Of a stretch of 64,000 nt of DNA, positions 8,254 through 16,677 are shown in pieces. This DNA is from Jannaschia rubra (GTDB lineage: Bacteria > Pseudomonadota > Alphaproteobacteria > Rhodobacterales > Rhodobacteraceae), in NCBI RefSeq assembly GCF_001403735.1, contig NZ_CXPG01000020.1, positions 558,001 to 622,000 on the forward strand, read 5' to 3'. Position numbers and translations under genes: made by a program. Under the pieces are notes generated by a model. It was not told where the DNA came from, ran no database searches, and saw only the letters and a program-made list of their open reading frames with translations. The first letter of the stretch is position 1, and each line of letters starts with the position of its first letter.

Positions 8254-8873
8254 GGGCCGGAAATTAAATCTTCAATTGAGTACACTAGCCCAACAATAAA
8301 CATTCGAGTCCGGATCGCATCATTTAGGCGTATCTTAGTTTTTACGCCGCCTGAGTCATCGAAATCTGCGTTGTGTACGATTAAATTTCGTCGATTTGCA
8401 ATCGACGAAAGTAAGCCTCGACAACTCTTTGCCGTGAGACCAAGATATGCGCCGATTTTCTTCCATTTTTCGTCAGCCTTCCAGATGAACGAAAGTCCAT
8501 CTGCAACGTCATTCGGAGATTGAAATGTCATTCGTTCGACTGTTTCACGTATTAGTGAGCGAAAGGCTATCGCACTTGCGGCGGAATTATTTTCCAGTAA
8601 CGAGTATATACTATCAAATCGGCACGCCTCCGAAAGAAGCCTTTTTTCTTGAACGATGCTATTCTCAAAACGATGCGTCGAGATTTCGATGATGAGCTGC
8701 GTGATGTAGTCATCAAGCGCAGACACCGTGCTCACCCAAACAAACCGGAGTGCGAAATCAGCCCTTAGCCCGTTTTTATTAAGGTGATTATAAATAACAA
8801 TAGCTTCATCCGCCTCTTCAATGTGTTGAAGAAAGCGGTTACCGGCTGCAGTCTTCATCAAGTAGAATCTCAA
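8250..8873 (-). CDS. HEPN-domain protein, candidate toxin/RNase (partner of ParA-like ATPase)
   Basis: A 207-residue, mostly helical protein. It carries RNLIVH (Arg162-Asn163 to His167) in a RRNLIVHNAD context, which matches the R-x4-H motif with Asn after Arg that defines HEPN ribonuclease domains. An earlier helix with WVSTVSALDDYITQ resembles RiboL-PSP/MAE-type HEPN proteins. It probably cleaves RNA or binds a partner; the family is widespread in toxin and defence modules. The gene starts inside the 3' end of the ATPase gene (35-base overlap, or 20 if Met6 is used). Base composition is far more AT-rich than its surroundings, a sign of horizontal transfer. Target and function are inference. 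Confidence 0.7.
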   Translation of the reverse strand: MRFYLMKTAAGNRFLQHIEEADEAIVIYNHLNKNGLRADFALRFVWVSTVSALDDYITQLIIEISTHRFENSIVQEKRLLSEACRFDSIYSLLENNSAASAIAFRSLIRETVERMTFQSPNDVADGLSFIWKADEKWKKIGAYLGLTAKSCRGLLSSIANRRNLIVHNADFDDSGGVKTKIRLNDAIRTRMFIVGLVYSIEDLISGP

Positions 8874-9924
8874 TTTTTTCTACAATAGCATTAAAGATTA
8901 GATTGAAACTTTCAGCATTCTTTACGGCATTATCGAGAGCATTCCCATATAGACCTTTAGCACTCAACGCAGCGCGATCCATGGAAAAAACAGGAACCTC
9001 ATCTTCATTTGCATAATGAATAAGCGATTGAAAATCTGGTATCCGAGCCAATGCGTAGATACCCTCGATGTCGTAACGTAGTTCAGCCTGCCACTCTTCA
9101 TACGCTGCTTTGTAACAAGATTTTTTATAGGTCATCCCGTTCTTTTGGAGGCGAGGGAAAAGTTGATCTTTCACAACGCCATCGACAAGTCGGATTCTTT
9201 CGTCGAATTTCTTGGCGGCTTTACTCGAGTGCTTGTTAAATCTTGAATTTAAAGTCCCTAAAAATTTCGGAACGGTACCGGGCAGTCTATATTCCGCCGA
9301 CTCAAAGCGGTCTAGGTGCATTTTTTTCCAGTTCGTCCAGCGTGTTAAGTATTCACCTAACGTCTTCACTGCCATTGCGGAAAAGGGATCTGGATTGGTC
9401 GGGACAATGAAAGATGAGCAAAACATCAAAAAGTTTTGATTGATCGCGCCAAGGCCAGGGTTCAGATCAATTAGCGTTATATCGATATCATGGTATTCCT
9501 CAATTTCACTTACAAGTTCGCTTAGTGCTCCTGGGAGATTTTTCAATGCCGAAAGGGAGCCGGCAGTCTCTTGAGCAAGGCTTAGTTGACCTTCATAAAT
9601 TGAGAGTTCTGGGTGCCCTGGAAGGAGAAACAGTTCGTCATTATTTGTAGCAGTCGGACAATCAAAGGGTTCGATTGCTGAAGGCTGTCCGTCGAAGACC
9701 GGCAGGACTCCATCTTTAATATTTTTACTTCGGGTATTGGCGTCCTCGTAGTAGGCATCGAACCTATCGGTTCCCAAGACCATTGCCGATAAATTAACCT
9801 GAGAGTCACCATCGACAAGAAGGACCTTTTTTCCTTTCTCAGTATATTTCCATCCAATATTATATGCTGATACAGTTTTCCCGACGCCGCCCTTATGATT
9901 GAATATAGCAATACGTTCAGTCAT
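8839..9924 (-). CDS. ParA/MinD-family ATPase (partner of HEPN protein)
   Basis: A 361-residue P-loop ATPase with the deviant Walker A KGGVGKT at residues 11-17 (signature Lys11), DGDSQVNLS after strand 2, and a Walker B-like ITLIDLNPGLGAINQN. No N-terminal DNA-binding extension is present. ParA proteins dimerise on ATP and usually position DNA or complexes. Here there is no parB or parS nearby and the only partner is the overlapping HEPN gene, so plasmid partition is unlikely. The gene is AT-rich with codon use unlike the neighbours (many AAA, ATT and TTA codons). AAGG lies eight bases before the ATG. It starts 39 bases downstream of arfB on the same strand. Confidence 0.8.
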   Translation of the reverse strand: MTERIAIFNHKGGVGKTVSAYNIGWKYTEKGKKVLLVDGDSQVNLSAMVLGTDRFDAYYEDANTRSKNIKDGVLPVFDGQPSAIEPFDCPTATNNDELFLLPGHPELSIYEGQLSLAQETAGSLSALKNLPGALSELVSEIEEYHDIDITLIDLNPGLGAINQNFLMFCSSFIVPTNPDPFSAMAVKTLGEYLTRWTNWKKMHLDRFESAEYRLPGTVPKFLGTLNSRFNKHSSKAAKKFDERIRLVDGVVKDQLFPRLQKNGMTYKKSCYKAAYEEWQAELRYDIEGIYALARIPDFQSLIHYANEDEVPVFSMDRAALSAKGLYGNALDNAVKNAESFNLIFNAIVEKIEILLDEDCSR

Positions 9925-9963
9925 GAGAGAGCCTTGTTAATGATTAGCAGTCGTGATCGTGCA

Positions 9964-10380
9964 CTATGGAAGACGGCCCCGCAACGCCTTTATTTCCCCC
10001 CGCCGCTTCTTCGCCTCCACCCGCTTGCGCTTCTGGTTGGCGGAGACCTTCGTCTTCACCCGCTTCTTCGGCACCACCGTCGCCGCCCGCACCAGCTCCG
10101 CCAGCCGGTCCCGTGCGATGTCGCGGTTGCGGGCCTGACTGCGTTCGTCGGAGACCTGGATGACCACCGCCCCGTCCTTCGTCCAGCGTCGGCCCGCCAG
10201 CCGCCGCAGGCGTGCCTTGACCGGGCCGGGGAGGGAGGGCGAGCGGTCGGCCTCGAACCTGAGTTCCACCGCGCTCGACACCTTGTTGACGTTCTGCCCG
10301 CCGGGGCCGGAGGCGCGGACGAACTGCTCGGTCAGCTCCCAGTCCTGGATCTCGATCTTGGGCGTGACGGTCAGGGGCAT
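9964..10380 (-). CDS. arfB: peptidyl-tRNA hydrolase / ribosome rescue factor ArfB
   Basis: A 138-residue release-factor-like protein with the catalytic GGQ at residues 27-29 (ASGPGGQNVNKV). The tail is rich in Lys and Arg (KKRVKTKVSANQKRKRVEAKKRRGEIKALRG); this basic tail inserts into the mRNA channel of stalled ribosomes in the family. It backs up trans-translation, for which smpB is also in this window. The ATG at 10380 gives MPLTVTPKIEI as in homologues; the in-frame upstream extension runs through a terminator and is rejected. The protein ends RGRLP close to the AT-rich insertion, so the last residues may be junction-derived. Confidence 0.92.
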   Translation of the reverse strand: MPLTVTPKIEIQDWELTEQFVRASGPGGQNVNKVSSAVELRFEADRSPSLPGPVKARLRRLAGRRWTKDGAVVIQVSDERSQARNRDIARDRLAELVRAATVVPKKRVKTKVSANQKRKRVEAKKRRGEIKALRGRLP

Positions 10381-10401
10381 GGCGATTCCGCTACGGGTCG
10401 A

Positions 10402-10436
10402 AATTAAGAAGGCCGCCCCTAGTGTGGAGCGGCCTT
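10402..10436 (-). terminator. Rho-independent terminator after the 18-codon ORF
   Basis: On the minus strand AAGGCCGC (10436-10429) and GCGGCCTT (10416-10409) pair as an eight-base stem with a 12-base loop, followed by CTTAATTT. This ends a short transcript from the tiny ORF, or the queuosine-transporter transcript, before arfB. Confidence 0.75.
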
Positions 10437-10503
10437 CCGAAAGGTTCAGGAGGCGGGGTCGGTTAGACGCATCCACCCCGGATGAGAACGTCCAAGGGCT
10501 GCC

Positions 10504-10560
10504 TCAGACGTGGACACCCGAAGTTGTCCCGACCGCATTCTCCACCATCTTTCTTGACAC
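10504..10560 (-). CDS. tiny ORF, 18 residues, with extended Shine-Dalgarno
   Basis: A GTG-started frame encoding MSRKMVENAVGTTSGVHV. The upstream sequence AAGGAGGTGATCC (ending a few bases before the GTG) is complementary to the anti-Shine-Dalgarno end of 16S rRNA over 13 bases, far longer than usual. A candidate promoter lies just upstream (10595-10623) and a Rho-independent terminator at 10402-10436, giving a predicted transcript near 190 nt. It could be a small peptide gene, a leader, or a regulatory RNA whose ribosome site titrates ribosomes. I do not recognise the peptide with certainty. Confidence 0.4.
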   Translation of the reverse strand: MSRKMVENAVGTTSGVHV

Positions 10561-10594
10561 TGGATCACCTCCTTTCAATGGGTTGCCGATGGGG

Positions 10595-10623
10595 TACGTT
10601 CGCACAGATGTGGTGTGCGTCAA
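10595..10623 (-). promoter_or_regulatory. candidate promoter overlapping an inverted repeat
   Basis: Minus-strand TTGACG (10623-10618) is a good -35 element, followed after 17 bases by AACGTA, a weak -10. The spacer holds the inverted repeat CGCACA-N7-TGTGCG (10619-10601), which could be an operator. It lies just after the stop of the VUT gene and upstream of the 18-codon ORF. Prediction by eye only. Confidence 0.35.
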
Positions 10624-10629
10624 CCCCCT

Positions 10630-11232
10630 TTACGCAACCCGTTGCGCAAACTTCCGCGTGATGACGCGAAACGGCACCAGCGCCAGCAGCGCGATCGACA
10701 GCTTGACCGACCAGTCCGCCAGCGCCAGCCCCACCCAGTAGGGCCCGACCGCCGTCACCGCGTTCGCCCAGGCGACGTCGCCCCAGCCGGCGGACAGGGG
10801 CAGGAAGGCGGCGAAGGCCAGGGTGAAGAAGATCGCCGTGTCCACCACGCTGCCCACCAGCGACGACACCAGCGGCGCCGTCCACCACGCCCGGTCCCGC
10901 AGGCCGGAGAAGACGGCAAGGTCCACCGTCTGCGCCGCGAGAAACGCCGCGGCCGAGGCCAGCGCGACGCGCGGCGTGACCAGCGGCCCGAACTCCCCCG
11001 CGATCTGCGTGCCGATCAGGGAGCAAACCAGCCCCGCGGCGAACCCGCTCAGCACCACGCGGCGGGCCGCGCGGGGGCCGTACAGACGGTTGGTGACGTC
11101 GGTCACGAGGAACGCCAGCGGATAGCTGAACGCCCCCCAGGTGAGCCAGCCGTCGGCCACGAGGAACTGCACGCCCACGTTCGACGCGACGACGATGACG
11201 GCCATCGCGATGATGGCGGGAAAGAGCTTCAT
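10630..11232 (-). CDS. queuosine precursor transporter (VUT/YhhQ family)
   Basis: About 200 residues with some six membrane segments. The family pattern SYPLAFLVTDVTNRLYG, including the conserved Asp-x-x-x-x-x-x-Gly region, places it in the VUT family (COG1738), of which YhhQ imports the queuosine precursors preQ0/preQ1 across the inner membrane. The start at ATG 11232 (MKLFPAIIAM) puts the first membrane helix at the N terminus; ATGs at 11250 and 11268 are possible but add a basic extension. The next upstream gene also belongs to tRNA wobble modification, though operon linkage is not shown. Confidence 0.85.
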   Translation of the reverse strand: MKLFPAIIAMAVIVVASNVGVQFLVADGWLTWGAFSYPLAFLVTDVTNRLYGPRAARRVVLSGFAAGLVCSLIGTQIAGEFGPLVTPRVALASAAAFLAAQTVDLAVFSGLRDRAWWTAPLVSSLVGSVVDTAIFFTLAFAAFLPLSAGWGDVAWANAVTAVGPYWVGLALADWSVKLSIALLALVPFRVITRKFAQRVA

Positions 11233-11292
11233 GGATCTGGTCCGTTTTGACATGGTGGTCGGAGACATGGCCCGAAAGGGCAGGGCCGCGAT

Positions 11293-12333
11293 CTACTCCG
11301 ACGCCTTCCACGGTGCAAGGTGGTCGGTCCGGAACGCCCGGGGAACGGCATCGCGCCCGTCGAGGATCAGATCGGCCATGACTTCGGCCACCTTGGGCGC
11401 CATGCCGAACCCGATCTTGAACCCGCCGTTGACGATATGATGCCCGGGCCGGCACGGCCAGGCCCCCAGAAACGGCGCGCGGGAGCGGGCACGGGGGCGG
11501 ACGCCGGCCCAGCGGGCGATGACCCTGGCCCCGGTCAACGCGGGCACAGCCGCGATGGCCCGGTGCAGGACGCAGTCCAGTTGCGTGTCGGTCGTATCGG
11601 GGGTGTCGAACTCGCGCTCCGACGTCGATCCGATCGCGGTGGTGCCGTCGGCATGAGGCACGATATGCAGGCCGTCCGCATAGAGTTGCGGCAGGTCGCG
11701 GCGGTCGAGGTCGAGAAGGATCGCCTGACCCTTGACGCCCCCGCCCGCCGGTCTTCCGCGGTCGTCCCGCATCGCAGCGAGCCCCTGCCAGCCGGTGGCA
11801 TGCAGCACCTCACCCGCGACGTCTCCCCGCCGTACGATCTCACCGCCATGCTCGCGGATCGCCATCGCCAGCGCCTCACAAGCGCGACGGGGATGGAGGC
11901 GGGCGGTCAGCGTATCGCGGATCACCAGCGCCGTGCCGGGCGACCAACCGTCCGGCGCAGGCTCCACCGACCACTCCGCCCGCCCCTGCCAGAGCGCCGC
12001 CACCCCTGCCGCGCGCTCCTCTGCGCGGGCCAGCGCTTCGGCACCCGCGATGGGTTGCAACCGGCCGGTGCGGGCATAGCCCGGATCGTCCCCGGCATCC
12101 GCGACGCCGGCCCACCAGTCGTCAGCCATGAGCAGGCTCTCCAGTTGAAACGCCTTCTTCTCGTTCCATTGCTCGGGCACATGCGGCGCCAGCGCGCCCA
12201 CGATGCCGCCCGAGGCACCCGCGCCGATACCAGCAGGGTCGATCACCCGGACGCGCGCTCCGCGTCGCGCCATTGCCCAGCCGCAGGCCAGCCCGAAGGC
12301 GCCCGCCCCCAGAATCGTCACGTCGACAGTCAT
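11293..12333 (-). CDS. FAD-dependent oxidoreductase, MnmC oxidase-domain-like
   Basis: A 346-residue DAO-type flavoprotein starting with the FAD motif ILGAGAFGLACGWAMARRG. The GASGGIVGALAPHVP region and GVRPRARSRAPFLG near residue 290 resemble the C-terminal FAD domain of bifunctional MnmC, which removes the carboxymethyl group from cmnm5s2U34 of tRNA. It lies head to head with mnmD, 44 bases apart, which encodes the other half of MnmC. I therefore infer it supplies the MnmC oxidase step as a separate protein. A generic glycine/D-amino acid oxidase role remains possible. Confidence 0.7.
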   Translation of the reverse strand: MTVDVTILGAGAFGLACGWAMARRGARVRVIDPAGIGAGASGGIVGALAPHVPEQWNEKKAFQLESLLMADDWWAGVADAGDDPGYARTGRLQPIAGAEALARAEERAAGVAALWQGRAEWSVEPAPDGWSPGTALVIRDTLTARLHPRRACEALAMAIREHGGEIVRRGDVAGEVLHATGWQGLAAMRDDRGRPAGGGVKGQAILLDLDRRDLPQLYADGLHIVPHADGTTAIGSTSEREFDTPDTTDTQLDCVLHRAIAAVPALTGARVIARWAGVRPRARSRAPFLGAWPCRPGHHIVNGGFKIGFGMAPKVAEVMADLILDGRDAVPRAFRTDHLAPWKASE

Positions 12334-12377
12334 CGCGCCCCTTTCCGTCCGGTCCCATCAGCGCCATAGGACAGGAC

Positions 12378-13046
12378 ATGGACGGCGAAAACCTCTCTCC
12401 GGCGATCGAATGGCGCGACGGCACGCCCGTCGCTCTCCGGTTCGACGATCCCTACTATTCACTCGCCGGGGGCGCGGCCGAGACGCGCCATGTGTTCCTG
12501 GCGGGAAACGGCATTCCCGCGCGTCTGCGCTCCGGGTTCCATATCGCCGAACTCGGGTTCGGCACGGGCCTCAATGCGCTCGTGACCGCGCAGTCGTGGA
12601 AGGGTGACGGACGGTTGCGCTTCACCTCCTTCGAAGCGTTCCCGATGACGCGTGACGACATGGCAAAGGCCTTGGCCGCGTTCCCCGAACTCGGCGGCGG
12701 CGCCTTGCTGGACCAGTGGCCGGGGTCACGCATCGTCCTGCCCGGCATGGACGTCGAGCTCGTGATCGGAGACGCGCGTGAGACGTTGCCCGTCTGGGAA
12801 GGGCACGCCGATGCCTGGTTTCTGGACGGGTTCTCACCCGCCCGGAACCCCGAACTCTGGACCCCGGACCTGATGGCCGAGGTGGCGCGTCACACGGCGT
12901 CGGGCGGAACCTTCGCCACCTATGCCGCGGCGGGGCACGTCCGTCGCGCGCTCGCGTCCGCGGGTTTCACCGTCGAACGGGTGCCCGGCTTCGGCCGCAA
13001 GCGCCACATGACGCGCGGGTGTCTGTCGCGATGTGATCCGGCCTAG
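12378..13046 (+). CDS. mnmD: tRNA (mnm5s2U34) methyltransferase MnmD
   Basis: A 222-residue protein equal to the N-terminal methyltransferase half of MnmC (DUF752). The SAM site ELGFGTGLNAL is near residue 60, and the downstream LDGFSPARNPELW is the family signature around the catalytic face. MnmD methylates the nm5 group at U34. The start at ATG 12378 follows AGGACAGG and gives the usual short N terminus. It is divergent from the MnmC-oxidase-like gene. Its TAG shares CTAG (13043-13046) with the convergent transglycosylase gene. Confidence 0.88.
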   Translation: MDGENLSPAIEWRDGTPVALRFDDPYYSLAGGAAETRHVFLAGNGIPARLRSGFHIAELGFGTGLNALVTAQSWKGDGRLRFTSFEAFPMTRDDMAKALAAFPELGGGALLDQWPGSRIVLPGMDVELVIGDARETLPVWEGHADAWFLDGFSPARNPELWTPDLMAEVARHTASGGTFATYAAAGHVRRALASAGFTVERVPGFGRKRHMTRGCLSRCDPA

Positions 13047-15043
13047 TTGCCGCGCGTCGCCTTCGACCCGGCCGGCGCAAGCTCTGCATAGCCCGATTTC
13101 AGCCATGACATCAGGCGCACGTCGCCCGTGCTGCCGCTGAGCCGCGCGCGATAGGGCAGCAGGCTTTCGGACACGCGCATGATATAGTTGCGCGTCTCGG
13201 CGAAGGGCACGTCCTCGATCCAGTCCACGATATCCACCGACGGATCGGCGGGGTGGCCCATGTCGGACGACCAGCGATGCGCGCGGCTTGGGCCTGCGTT
13301 GTATGCGGCGGGAACGAGAACGGGGGAAAAGCCGAACTCCGTCTCCAACTCGCCCAGATAGGCGGTGCCGAGGCGCGCATTGTAGAGCGGGTCCGAGGTC
13401 AGCGATGCCTGCCGGTACTCCGCCCCGAGCAGCTTCGCCATCTCGCGCGCGGTGCCCGGCATCAACTGCATCAGGCCGGACGCGCCCGCGTGGGACACCA
13501 CGACCGGATCGAACTCCGACTCGCGGCGGGCAATTGCCAGCGCAAGCTCGGGCGCCACGGGGCTGTCGAGCTGGGCAAGGTCGGTCAAGGGGAAATACCC
13601 CTCATGCAACTCATGCCCCGCTTGTGCGGCCCGCTTGGCGATCAGGAGGGCGATGTGCGGATCGTCCATCTCGTCCAGCGCCACGTCGATCAGGCTGCCG
13701 ATCTCCGGCCGTGTCAGGCTCTCGGCCAGATGGGTCATGAACCGCTCGGCCAGCGTCCGCTCGCCCGCCGCGTCGAGCAGGCGTGCGGCGGCCAGAACGC
13801 TGCTGCCGGCGAAGGTGGTGCGGTCAAGCGGCGGAAAACTCTCTGTCCCTGCAAGGAGCGGATCGGCGGGCAGCGACGCCCGTTCGGCCGCGAGCTGGCC
13901 GTAGAAGCTCGTCTGATACTTCGCCCCCATGCCATAGGCCGAGGCCGCGCCCGCTGCGTCGCCCGAAGCTTCCAGCGCCCGGCCCAGCCAGTATCCGGCG
14001 CGCCCCTTGCTGATGGGCGACAGGACGTTGGCATCGAAGGTGCGGAAGTGCTCCACCGCCCGCGCCGGGTCGTTCATGAACCGCAGCGCGATATACCCGG
14101 CCAGCCATTCGTTCGCGGCGACGGTGCTGTCCGCCTCCTCGGTCGACAGTGCATTGGGCAGGTGATGGTTCGCCGCGACGCGGTAGGCATCCTCGCGGCG
14201 GCCGTCCTGCATCAGGCCGCGTGCCAGCCGCTCGCGATGCTGGGCCCAGGCCTCCGGGTGGCCCAGCGTGTCGGCGCTTTCGTCATGCGCGAACAGCAGC
14301 GTCAGCGCGTCGTCGATGCGGCCACGGTCGAGCCGCCAGCGGAACCGTTCGTAGGCCAGCCCCTGATGGTCGCGCCAGCCTTCGGGCACCGCCTCGATCA
14401 GGGTGTCGACCCCGCCGCGCCCGTCGCGCAGGGCAATGCGCGCCCGCGCCAGCGCGGCCTCCGGGCCCGAGACGCGGTCCAGGACCCGCTTCGCGGACTG
14501 CGTGTCGCCCGACCAGGTCATCGCATCCAGCCGCGCAGCGTCGAAAGGGTGCAGCAGGGTGCCGAAGATCTCGCGGAAACCCGCCTCGGCCGCGGCGGAC
14601 ATGGGGCGGGTCAACCAGGCCTCGATCGCCACGGTTTCAGCCTCGGTATCGCGGCCCAATGCCTGCAATGCGATGGCAAGAACGAGCGCCCCGTCCGGTG
14701 TCTCCGGCGTCCGGCCGTCGAAGAAGGCCACGATGCGGTCCGGCGCCGTCGCCGGCGGAATGTCCTGCTCGACCTTGGCTCTCAAAAGCTCCAGCCCCGG
14801 CCAGTCGGGGTTCCGCTGCAGAAAGGCCTCCCCCTCCGCGAACGTCCCCTGCCGCGCGCGGAGCAGGTGCCACATCAGGATGTCGCGGGCCACGGGATCG
14901 GCGATCGGCGTGAGGGCGGCGCGGATCGCGGTCTCGCCCCCGGTCCGGAGCGCGGCCATGCCCGCGGGCAGTGCGGGATCGGCGAGAGCGGGTGACCCGC
15001 AGGACAGGGCGGCACAGACGGCCAGGGCAAATCGGAATGTCAT
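13043..15043 (-). CDS. soluble-type lytic transglycosylase (Slt family)
   Basis: A 666-residue exported murein lytic transglycosylase. It has a signal peptide (MTFRFALAVCAALSCGSPALA), a long alpha-helical superhelix domain rich in Ala, Arg and Leu, and a C-terminal catalytic SLT domain from about residue 500. The catalytic Glu is in AIARRESEFDP, followed by AGASGLMQLMPGTA and AAYNAGPSRAHRW. It cleaves glycan strands to 1,6-anhydro-muropeptides in the periplasm. The ATG at 15043 was chosen because it places the signal peptide at the N terminus. It is divergent from dapA. Confidence 0.92.
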   Translation of the reverse strand: MTFRFALAVCAALSCGSPALADPALPAGMAALRTGGETAIRAALTPIADPVARDILMWHLLRARQGTFAEGEAFLQRNPDWPGLELLRAKVEQDIPPATAPDRIVAFFDGRTPETPDGALVLAIALQALGRDTEAETVAIEAWLTRPMSAAAEAGFREIFGTLLHPFDAARLDAMTWSGDTQSAKRVLDRVSGPEAALARARIALRDGRGGVDTLIEAVPEGWRDHQGLAYERFRWRLDRGRIDDALTLLFAHDESADTLGHPEAWAQHRERLARGLMQDGRREDAYRVAANHHLPNALSTEEADSTVAANEWLAGYIALRFMNDPARAVEHFRTFDANVLSPISKGRAGYWLGRALEASGDAAGAASAYGMGAKYQTSFYGQLAAERASLPADPLLAGTESFPPLDRTTFAGSSVLAAARLLDAAGERTLAERFMTHLAESLTRPEIGSLIDVALDEMDDPHIALLIAKRAAQAGHELHEGYFPLTDLAQLDSPVAPELALAIARRESEFDPVVVSHAGASGLMQLMPGTAREMAKLLGAEYRQASLTSDPLYNARLGTAYLGELETEFGFSPVLVPAAYNAGPSRAHRWSSDMGHPADPSVDIVDWIEDVPFAETRNYIMRVSESLLPYRARLSGSTGDVRLMSWLKSGYAELAPAGSKATRGN

Positions 15044-15175
15044 GGCGCGACCATAGCGTGAATTCGCGGCTTGCGCGACGGGCAATCCTGCGCCCGATTA
15101 AAGATCAGCGCCTTGCCGCGCGACCCTGCCGCCGTTAGGTTCCGCGCGACCCCCGACCGACAGAAGGACGCGTCG

Positions 15176-16048
15176 ATGTTCAAAGGCTCCATGCCCGCGC
15201 TGGTGACGCCCTTTCGGGGCGACGAGGTCGATTTCGACGCGCTCGACGCCCTTGTCGACTGGCAGATCGACGAAGGCAGCGACGGTCTCGTACCCGTCGG
15301 CACCACCGGCGAGAGTCCGACCCTGAGCCACCGCGAACACGAAGCCGTGGTCGAGGCCGTCGTCCGTCGTGCCGCGGGCCGTGTGCCCGTGATCGCCGGC
15401 GCAGGTTCCAACAGCACGCGGGAGGCGCGGCGCCTGGTGGAACACGCCAAGGCCGTTGGCGCCGATGCGGCGCTGGTCGTGACGCCCTACTACAACAAGC
15501 CGACGCAGGCGGGACTGATCGCTCATTTCACCGCCGTGGCCGAGATCGGTCTGCCGATCATCATCTACAACATTCCCGGCCGTTCCGTCGTCGACATGTC
15601 GCCCGTCACCATGGGGGAGCTTGCAAAGCTGCCCGCCATCGTCGGCGTGAAGGACGCGACCGGCGATCTGGCCCGCGTGTCGGCGCAGCGCATGACGTGC
15701 GGCACCGATTTCATCCAGCTTTCGGGCGAGGACGCGACGGCGCACGGCTTCAACGCGCAAGGGGGCACGGGGTGCATTTCCGTCACCTGCAACGTGGCGC
15801 CCGGCCTGTTGGCCCGAATGCAGGCGGCTTGCCTCGCAGGGGATTATGCCCCCGCGCTCGACATCCAGGACAGGCTGATGCCGCTGCATCAGGCCATATT
15901 CGCCGAGCCGGGCGTGGTTGGAGCGAAATACGCATTGTCGCTCCTGGGGCGCTGCGCGCCAGACGTCCGCCTGCCGCTGGTGGGTGCGACCGATGGCGTG
16001 AAGGACCGCATCCGCGACGCAATGGTCCACGCGGGCCTCATCGACTGA
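15176..16048 (+). CDS. dapA: 4-hydroxy-tetrahydrodipicolinate synthase
   Basis: A 290-residue TIM-barrel aldolase of the lysine/diaminopimelate pathway, condensing pyruvate with aspartate semialdehyde. GTTGESPTL lies near residue 45, the catalytic Tyr is in [10 protein letters not shown] near residue 134 and the Schiff-base Lys in VGVKDATGD near 162. Length is normal. The ATG at 15176 ([13 protein letters not shown]) is the family start. smpB follows 45 bases later, a common pairing in alphaproteobacteria. Confidence 0.96.
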   Translation: MFKGSMPALVTPFRGDEVDFDALDALVDWQIDEGSDGLVPVGTTGESPTLSHREHEAVVEAVVRRAAGRVPVIAGAGSNSTREARRLVEHAKAVGADAALVVTPYYNKPTQAGLIAHFTAVAEIGLPIIIYNIPGRSVVDMSPVTMGELAKLPAIVGVKDATGDLARVSAQRMTCGTDFIQLSGEDATAHGFNAQGGTGCISVTCNVAPGLLARMQAACLAGDYAPALDIQDRLMPLHQAIFAEPGVVGAKYALSLLGRCAPDVRLPLVGATDGVKDRIRDAMVHAGLID

Positions 16049-16093
16049 CCGCCCCGGCTGGACAGCGCCGGGGGCCGCGCCTATCTGGCGACC

Positions 16094-16570
16094 ATGGCCA
16101 AGGACGTCAAAGACAAGAACTACAAGGTGATCGCCGAGAACCGGCGGGCGCGATACGATTACGCGATCGAGGACGATCTGGAATGCGGGATCATGCTCGA
16201 AGGGTCCGAGGTCAAGTCGCTGCGGCAGGGCGGCGCGAACATCGCCGAAAGCTATGCCGAGGTTAAGGACGGCGAGCTATGGCTCGTAAACGCGTACATC
16301 GCCCCCTATTCGCAGGCCAAGACCTTCGGGCATGAAGAGCGGCGTCGGCGCAAGCTGCTGGCATCCAGGCGCGAACTGTCGAAGCTCTGGAACGCCAGCG
16401 CACGCGAGGGCTACACCATCGTGCCGCTGGTGATGTACTTCAACCACCGCGGCATGGTGAAGCTGAAGGTCGGCGTCGGCAAGGGCAAGAAGACCCACGA
16501 CAAGCGCGAGGCATCGGCCAAGCGCGACTGGCAGCGTCAGAAAGCCCGGCTGATGAAGGACCACGGCTGA
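16094..16570 (+). CDS. smpB: SsrA-binding protein SmpB
   Basis: A 158-residue RNA-binding protein that delivers tmRNA to stalled ribosomes. Typical motifs are [31 protein letters not shown] near residue 40 and NAYIAPY, with the basic C-terminal tail [20 protein letters not shown] that mimics the missing mRNA and anticodon. Length is normal. tmRNA itself was not seen in this window. Confidence 0.97.
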   Translation: MAKDVKDKNYKVIAENRRARYDYAIEDDLECGIMLEGSEVKSLRQGGANIAESYAEVKDGELWLVNAYIAPYSQAKTFGHEERRRRKLLASRRELSKLWNASAREGYTIVPLVMYFNHRGMVKLKVGVGKGKKTHDKREASAKRDWQRQKARLMKDHG

Positions 16571-16677
16571 ACCCCCATCCGCGCATCGTCGCTTGGGCGG
16601 CCTTGCCGGAGCCGGGCTTGCCAGACCGGCGGCGGGCTGGCACCTGACGATCTGGATCGCCGGAAGGAACCCGTCCC

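Noticed and set aside
8250-9924. Chromosome or plasmid partition locus (parA)
   Set aside because: There is no parB, parS or replication gene next to it; the partner is a HEPN protein instead.
10562-10577. A sequence identical to the 16S rRNA 3' end, possibly a rRNA fragment
   Set aside because: The plus strand reads GGATCACCTCC because it is the complement of the Shine-Dalgarno of the tiny ORF; nothing further upstream resembles 16S.
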